Shown: positions 7,385 to 10,677 of the stretch, piece by piece | Position numbering within the stretch: position 1 is the first letter of the stretch | How the letters are laid out: each line of letters opens with the position of its first letter | Assembly (NCBI GenBank): GCA_030614245.1 | Contig: JAUWKK010000062.1 | Coordinates: forward strand, 1-10,677 | Length of the DNA stretch: 10,677 nt | Direction of reading: 5' to 3' | DNA from: Planctomycetota bacterium | GTDB taxonomy: Bacteria > Planctomycetota > PUPC01 > JABMSA01 > JAUWKK01 | Notes under the pieces: generated by a model | The model's database searches: none | Seen by the model: the letters and a program-made list of their open reading frames with translations, nothing else | Told to the model about the DNA's origin: nothing | Program-made: the position numbers and the translations under genes

Positions 7385-7456
7385 CGGGTGCCACGGTCAA
7401 CGGCCTGCCTTCGGCAGGCTTGGCCCACGTCCAAGCCGTGCTTCACGTGTCTACCC
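7385..7456 (+). repeat. Two-hairpin dispersed repeat, copy 2
   Basis: Both ends match copy 1 exactly (19 and 18 bases). In the middle, the simple loop of hairpin 1 is replaced by a perfect gcctgcc-ttc-ggcaggc hairpin (7403-7419), while the base pairs ggtcaa with ttggcc (7395-7400 with 7420-7425) are kept. Hairpin 2 keeps cacgt/acgtg and aagc/gctt. It sits upstream of the EamA promoter, so it should not be in that transcript. Confidence 0.8.
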
Positions 7457-7523
7457 ATCCCGAGAACCCGTCAGATCAACACGGGGCCACAACGCAGCCG
7501 GCGCATATCCATCGATCAATATC

Positions 7524-7552
7524 TTGCCAGATATGGGATATTGTGCTATCAT
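7524..7552 (+). promoter_or_regulatory. Sigma-70-type promoter of the EamA gene
   Basis: TTGCCA (7524-7529), 17 bases, TATCAT (7547-7552). The predicted start site near 7559 gives a leader of about 40 bases with AGGA at 7588-7591. Confidence 0.6.
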
Positions 7553-7598
7553 CCATGCTGTTTTGGTCGCGTCCCACGCCCTCCGGCAGGATTCCTTT

Positions 7599-8501
7599 AT
7601 GGACAGACAGCGTAAGGCCTGCCTCTTTGCCGGGCTGGCTGCTCTTCTCTGGGCGACTGCCCCGACGGCGTTCAAGATCGCTCTGAGGAGGCTCGATCCG
7701 CTTCAGCTTCAGCTCTATGCCTCGGTCGTCTCGGCTGTGGCGCTCTTTGGGGTGCTGGCGGCCCAGAAGAAACTGCCACTGCTTGCGTCGTACTCCCGGA
7801 GCGATTACCTGCGTTCACTGCTGATGGGCCTTCTGAATCCGCTTGTCTACTACGCGGTCCTGCTCAAGGCCTATTCGCTGCTCCCCGCTCAAGTCGCGCA
7901 GCCCTTGAACATGACTTGGCCGATAGTATTAGCGCTGCTGTCGATACCATTGCTGAGGCAGAAGATCGGCCCGCTCGGTTTCGCAGCAACATTCATCGCC
8001 TTTTTCGGCGTGGTGATCATCTCGACCGGCGGTAGGATGCTGTCGCTGCAAGACCTGAGCCCGCTCGGGGTGTCGCTCGGGCTGAGCAGCGCCGTGCTCT
8101 GGGCGATATTCTGGATTCTCAACTTACGCGATACCCGCGATGAAGTGGCTAAGTTGTTCCTGAACTTCGCGTTCGGGGCGATCTTCGCTTTGCCGGTGGT
8201 TCTCGTCTTTTCAGATATTCGGGTCGATGGCATCTTGTGGCTGCCGGCGGCCGGGTATGTCGGCCTGTTCGAGATGGGGTTCACATTCGTCGTGTGGCTG
8301 TCGGCGCTGAAGCTGTCGAGAACCACCGCCCAAGTGAGCATCTTCATCTATGCGTCCCCGTTTCTATCGCTCGTTCTAATCCATTTCGTGTTGAAAGAAG
8401 ACATCCACCCGGCCACAGTCATCGGGCTCATCTTCATCGTCTCGGGGATAGTCTTGCAGCAGTACATCACCGCAAGGCTCGAGCGCAATCGGCGTGTGTG
8501 A
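7599..8501 (+). CDS. EamA-family (DMT superfamily) inner membrane transporter
   Basis: 300 residues from the ATG at 7599, which follows AGGA with 7 bases between and lies behind a good promoter. The frame is open further upstream, but that stretch crosses repeat copy 2 and the promoter, so it is not coding. About ten hydrophobic segments are visible (near 8-28, 36-56, 71-91, 98-118, 125-143, 154-174, 186-206, 211-232, 245-265 and 270-290), arranged as two EamA repeats of five helices. This matches the usual size and topology. Family members export or import amino acids, nucleobases, sugars or other small metabolites; the substrate cannot be inferred here, and the neighbours do not help because the operon on the left is divergent and the gene on the right has its own promoter. 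The last residues are a short charged cytoplasmic tail. Confidence 0.9.
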   Translation: MDRQRKACLFAGLAALLWATAPTAFKIALRRLDPLQLQLYASVVSAVALFGVLAAQKKLPLLASYSRSDYLRSLLMGLLNPLVYYAVLLKAYSLLPAQVAQPLNMTWPIVLALLSIPLLRQKIGPLGFAATFIAFFGVVIISTGGRMLSLQDLSPLGVSLGLSSAVLWAIFWILNLRDTRDEVAKLFLNFAFGAIFALPVVLVFSDIRVDGILWLPAAGYVGLFEMGFTFVVWLSALKLSRTTAQVSIFIYASPFLSLVLIHFVLKEDIHPATVIGLIFIVSGIVLQQYITARLERNRRV

Positions 8502-8526
8502 CGTGCTTCACGCCCATGAGCCCGGC

Positions 8527-8546
8527 AGCGGCCGCCGGGCGGCGCT
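8527..8546 (+). terminator. Possible EamA terminator hairpin
   Basis: agc-g-gccg with cggc-gct: seven pairs with one bulged G and a 5-base loop, 25 bases after the EamA stop. Only a poor, interrupted T-run follows (8554-8559), so an intrinsic terminator is only possible. Confidence 0.3.
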
Positions 8547-8601
8547 CTGACAATTGTTTACACTATTTCACCAGTGAAAGTCTTACGAGCAGATTTTTTT
8601 G

Positions 8602-8630
8602 TTGACGATGCGGCAAATGTGTTCTATCAT
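8602..8630 (+). promoter_or_regulatory. Sigma-70-type promoter of the coiled-coil protein gene
   Basis: TTGACG (8602-8607), 17 bases, TATCAT (8625-8630), preceded by a T-run (8594-8600). Predicted start near 8637, giving a leader of about 125 bases. Confidence 0.65.
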
Positions 8631-8648
8631 AGAGAAGGCTTCAAGCTC

Positions 8649-8697
8649 CAGGCTTCAGACTTCAGGGATGCCGTTCGCTCTTTCTGCCTGAAGCCTG
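8649..8697 (+). repeat. Inverted repeat in the leader of the coiled-coil gene
   Basis: caggcttcag (8649-8658) pairs perfectly with ctgaagcctg (8688-8697), with a 29-base loop. Extra cttcag and cctgaag units nearby suggest a small repeat family. The ribosome binding site (8748-8752) lies outside it. Confidence 0.55.
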
Positions 8698-8761
8698 AGG
8701 CATGAGGTCTCTGGTGGTGTTGTGTCTTATCTTTTGTCAATATAATGAAGGAAGACGAGTC

Positions 8762-9874
8762 ATGAAACGTCTGCTATTGCTGCTATCGGTCCTGCTGATC
8801 GCTGCCTACGCACGCGGCGACGAGGTGCACCTGGCGCGGGGCGGCAGGCTCTCGGGCAAGCTCGTCGAAGTCCGCATCAAGGCCGACGGCAAAGTCACTA
8901 CAATAAAAGCTGCCGAAATAGTGACCGTAAAACTGCGCGACGAAGGCGATGATCTCGTTACAACGAAGGCTGGCGACCGGATCAAATGCGTAGTCGAGCA
9001 GGTGGTCATCCAGACTATAGGCGGCGCATTCAAGCTCGCCCGCAACAAGGTGTCGAAAGTCGACCTGTCTCTCAGCAAGAAGGAAGGCAATCTCAAGAAA
9101 TATGAAGAGGAGCGCAAGAAGCTGAAGCTCGACGACGTGGAAGGCCGTGTCGCCCTGGCCGAATGGTGCGGGAAAAACGGCATGAAATCCGAGATGCGGC
9201 AGGAATACCAGACGTGCATCACCATCGCACCCGACGACCCGCGCGCGCCCGAATGGCATAAACTCGCCGGACTCGTCCAGCATGAGGGCAAACGGTTGAC
9301 GCCGGCCGAGAAGAAAGCCGGCGTCCAGGACGAAATGCAGGCAAAGGGGATGGTCTACCGAAACGGCAAGTGGATCGCCAAGGAACTGAACGAACAACTG
9401 ATGGCCTGCGCCGAGAAGGTGAAGAAGCGACTCGATGAAGCCAAGATCGCCGTGGACGAGAAATACAATGAAGACAAAGCCCGACTGGAGTCAGAGTTCA
9501 AGGAAAAAGTGAAGACCCTCAAAGAAGACATCGAGAAGGTAGAGGCCGAGATCAAGAGGCTGGCCAAGCTTCAGGCAGAGGAATCGGCAAGGATCAACCG
9601 AAACCGCCGAGGCGGCACTATAGGCCGTGTTGTCTCCCGATATGGCATCGAAAGAGCCGAAAAGGTGGACAAGCTCAAGCAACTCAAGCGCAAGGAGTCG
9701 AGTCTGGCCCGAGCAGCCAAACGCGCGGTGGACAGGTTGAGGAGCGCACGAAAACGCCGCCTGAGGGCACTCTCAAGCGTCAAGGCCAAGTTAAAGGAAA
9801 TGCTTCAGCGTCACAAAGTCATCGATGACGCTACCATTGACAGCAAGATCGCCAAGGCAGCCGGCATCGAGTAA
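8762..9874 (+). CDS. Secreted coiled-coil protein with two small beta repeats and G-x-V-x-x-x-G-K repeats; function unknown
   Basis: 370 residues; ATG 9 bases after AAGGA. A signal peptide (residues 1-17, A-Y-A before the cut) predicts export. Residues 20-58 and 63-102 are two related beta-rich units, each with a G-(G/D)-R core and ending in V-x-x-V-x-L; similar repeats are common in planctomycete secreted proteins. Residues about 127-205 are helical and hold two copies of a G-(L/M)-V-x-x-x-G-K motif (170-177 and 196-203), the second followed by W-I. Residues about 207-350 are strongly charged and rich in E and K with heptad spacing, interrupted near 281-287 by a glycine/arginine turn, so a long antiparallel coiled coil is likely. 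The C-terminal part is very basic (R/K-rich 317-345) and could bind nucleic acid or the acidic cell surface. No enzymatic motif is visible. It has its own promoter. Confidence 0.88.
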   Translation: MKRLLLLLSVLLIAAYARGDEVHLARGGRLSGKLVEVRIKADGKVTTIKAAEIVTVKLRDEGDDLVTTKAGDRIKCVVEQVVIQTIGGAFKLARNKVSKVDLSLSKKEGNLKKYEEERKKLKLDDVEGRVALAEWCGKNGMKSEMRQEYQTCITIAPDDPRAPEWHKLAGLVQHEGKRLTPAEKKAGVQDEMQAKGMVYRNGKWIAKELNEQLMACAEKVKKRLDEAKIAVDEKYNEDKARLESEFKEKVKTLKEDIEKVEAEIKRLAKLQAEESARINRNRRGGTIGRVVSRYGIERAEKVDKLKQLKRKESSLARAAKRAVDRLRSARKRRLRALSSVKAKLKEMLQRHKVIDDATIDSKIAKAAGIE

Positions 9875-9926
9875 TCATCCTCGCCTGCCTATGGCATGGG
9901 CCGGCTGCCCAAGAAAGGCAACCACA

Positions 9927-9941
9927 CCCGCCGAAGGCGGG
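9927..9941 (+). terminator. Hairpin cccgcc-gaa-ggcggg after the coiled-coil gene
   Basis: A perfect 6-bp GC stem with a 3-base loop, 52 bases after the stop. No T-run follows, so it is a weak terminator candidate and may instead belong to the adjacent repeat. Confidence 0.3.
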
Positions 9942-9942
9942 C

Positions 9943-10005
9943 AGAGATCACGCTGATAAACGCCGACTATATCGGTATCTGTGTTTATCGGCGGTCTCAT
10001 CCGCG
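9943..10005. repeat. Imperfect palindrome of dispersed-repeat type
   Basis: Core arms gataaac (9955-9961) and gtttatc (9983-9989) pair perfectly, flanked by partly pairing gcg and tctc sequences. The sequence resembles the atctgtgtttatc-type palindromes I recall as scattered between genes in many environmental genomes. Only one copy is in this window, so dispersal is an inference. Confidence 0.5.
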
Positions 10006-10046
10006 CTCCCGTCATTTTCGGGGGCCAAGATCGTCAGGAGCGTCTC

Positions 10047-10677
10047 ATGATCCTGCGCCTGGCAATGTGCTGGGCTGTCGGCTTGGCTTGCGCCGGGATA
10101 TGCTTCTCGGCTGAAACGACATCGTGGCTTGCCGATGGCTGGAAATGCCGCCGGCGCGTCCGCATCCCCAAGAGCACTGCGAACTATGGCCGCAAAACCA
10201 CCGGTGTGATAGATTTCGCCACCGGCGGCTTTGCTTTGCACGATGGACGCGACGTTCGCGTCTACGCCAGCGGGCGGCCCACTCCGCACTGCATCCTGTG
10301 GCACGGCCCCGGAACCACGCTCCGTGTCGCGTTCCAGACCGTCCCGACCGTTCACGTCTACGACATCTATTACGGAAATCCACAGGCACCCGACCCGCCC
10401 GAATGGCGGCCGAAGCACGCCCTGCTGCTCGAGACCCGCCGCTACAACGGCGGCTCGCTCGCGGATCTGTCACAGATGCGCAGGACCGTTTCACGGAAGC
10501 GGTCGGGTGACGTTTACGGCAGGAATTTCGTGCCCAACGTCTTCCACGGCGGCAATTTCTTCGGGCCGTCCGACCATTACCTGAGCATCTACAAGGGCCA
10601 ACTTTGGATCGATCAGGCGGGAATGTACTCCTTCGCGACGGCAGCGGCTGACGGATCGCTGATGGTGCTGGATGCCC
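10047..10677 (+). CDS. Exported DUF2341-like / PA14-like protein (3' partial)
   Basis: ATG 6 bases after AGGAG; the frame stays open for 210 codons to the window edge, so the C-terminus is missing. Residues 1-22 form a signal peptide with a probable cut after S-A. Residues about 32-115 resemble DUF2341: W-K-C-R-R-R-V-R-I, then a D-V-R-V-Y strand, and the typical V-Y-D-I-Y-Y-G-N-P ending (104-112). From about 170 a PA14-like carbohydrate-binding fold seems to begin (K-G-Q-L-W-I, then G-M-Y-S-F and A-D-G-S). Such modules occur in large secreted proteins that bind polysaccharides or act at the cell surface, often with further domains downstream. No enzyme motif is visible in this part. It follows the coiled-coil gene by 172 bases and probably has separate regulation. 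Confidence 0.85.
   Translation, partial: MILRLAMCWAVGLACAGICFSAETTSWLADGWKCRRRVRIPKSTANYGRKTTGVIDFATGGFALHDGRDVRVYASGRPTPHCILWHGPGTTLRVAFQTVPTVHVYDIYYGNPQAPDPPEWRPKHALLLETRRYNGGSLADLSQMRRTVSRKRSGDVYGRNFVPNVFHGGNFFGPSDHYLSIYKGQLWIDQAGMYSFATAAADGSLMVLDA

Larger units (their letters stand above)
7191..7598. other. Divergent intergenic region (dehydrogenase operon / EamA transporter)
   Basis: 408 bases without a gene between two diverging units. It contains repeat copy 3 (7222-7298, minus orientation), a gccggc-agt-gccggc palindrome (7311-7325), the minus-strand promoter (7327-7354), repeat copy 2 (7385-7456, plus orientation) and the plus-strand promoter (7524-7552). The predicted dehydrogenase leader is about 130 bases and includes copy 3; the predicted EamA leader is about 40 bases and excludes copy 2. 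Confidence 0.7.
8502..8761. other. Intergenic region between the EamA gene and the coiled-coil protein gene
   Basis: 260 bases without a gene. It holds a GC-rich stem soon after the EamA stop (8527-8546), a short tttca-ccag-tgaaa hairpin (8566-8579), the promoter (8602-8630), and an inverted repeat in the predicted leader (8649-8697). Confidence 0.6.
9875..10046. other. Intergenic region with a hairpin and a dispersed-type palindrome
   Basis: 172 bases without a gene. It carries a cccgcc-gaa-ggcggg hairpin (9927-9941), a larger imperfect palindrome (9943-10005) and AGGAG (10036-10040), the ribosome binding site of the next gene. No convincing promoter was seen. Confidence 0.6.

Noticed and set aside
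7191..7456. Invertible promoter (phase variation) between copies 3 and 2
   Set aside because: The two inverted copies have diverged considerably, and no recombinase gene is present; true invertible switches keep near-identical inverted repeats.
7362..7598. N-terminal extension of the EamA gene
   Set aside because: The extension runs through repeat copy 2 and the promoter, and the family's usual length is met from the ATG at 7599.
8502..8512. cgtgcttcacg after the EamA stop, matching 11 bases of repeat copy 2
   Set aside because: Too short to separate from chance in a window of this size, and no flanking match to the hairpins.
8741..8746. Perfect TATAAT upstream of the coiled-coil gene
   Set aside because: Transcription would start near 8752 and remove the ribosome binding site at 8748-8752; there is also no good -35 at the right distance.
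1..10677. CRISPR array, rRNA, tRNA, transposase, integrase or defence system
   Set aside because: No regularly spaced direct repeats, no RNA gene signature and no protein of these classes was found on either strand.

Overview
The window looks like chromosomal DNA of a GC-rich (by eye about three-fifths GC) environmental bacterium, most likely a planctomycete or a close relative in the PVC/FCB-like heterotrophs. The reasons are the large secreted CARDB/PPC protein with a C-terminal type I dockerin, the DUF4980-type secreted GH32 enzyme, a DUF2341/PA14-like exported protein, and a secreted coiled-coil protein with repeats of the G-x-V-x-x-x-G-K type often met in planctomycetes. This assignment is inferred from gene style. 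No ribosomal or other marker gene is present.

Layout: (1) 2-3049, plus strand, the 3' part of a giant exported protein made of four alternating CARDB and PPC modules and a dockerin; its 5' end lies outside the window. (2) 3050-3435, non-coding, with a two-hairpin repeat (copy 1) and a second hairpin. (3) 3436-5142, plus, a secreted GH32 fructan hydrolase. (4) 6118-5171 and 7190-6129, minus, a two-gene operon: an MDR dehydrogenase without zinc ligands, then a nitrilase-superfamily amidohydrolase whose Shine-Dalgarno sequence overlaps the dehydrogenase stop codon. (5) 7191-7598, a divergent intergenic region with promoters on both strands and two head-to-head copies (copies 3 and 2) of the two-hairpin repeat. 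(6) 7599-8501, plus, an EamA/DMT transporter. (7) 8762-9874, plus, a secreted coiled-coil protein with its own promoter. (8) 9875-10046, non-coding, with a hairpin and a dispersed-type palindrome. (9) 10047 to the window end, plus, the N-terminal part of an exported DUF2341/PA14-like protein that runs off the edge.

How it fits together: four of the seven genes encode exported proteins, and one is a polysaccharide hydrolase, which suggests a carbohydrate-degrading lifestyle. Only the dehydrogenase-nitrilase pair is a clear operon. The other genes appear to be independent units. I found no CRISPR array, rRNA, tRNA, transposase, phage gene or defence gene.

The most interesting signals are non-coding. 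A roughly 73-bp element occurs three times, in both orientations, and keeps two hairpins while the bases in the first stem change together. Three intergenic promoters share an identical TATCAT -10 box.
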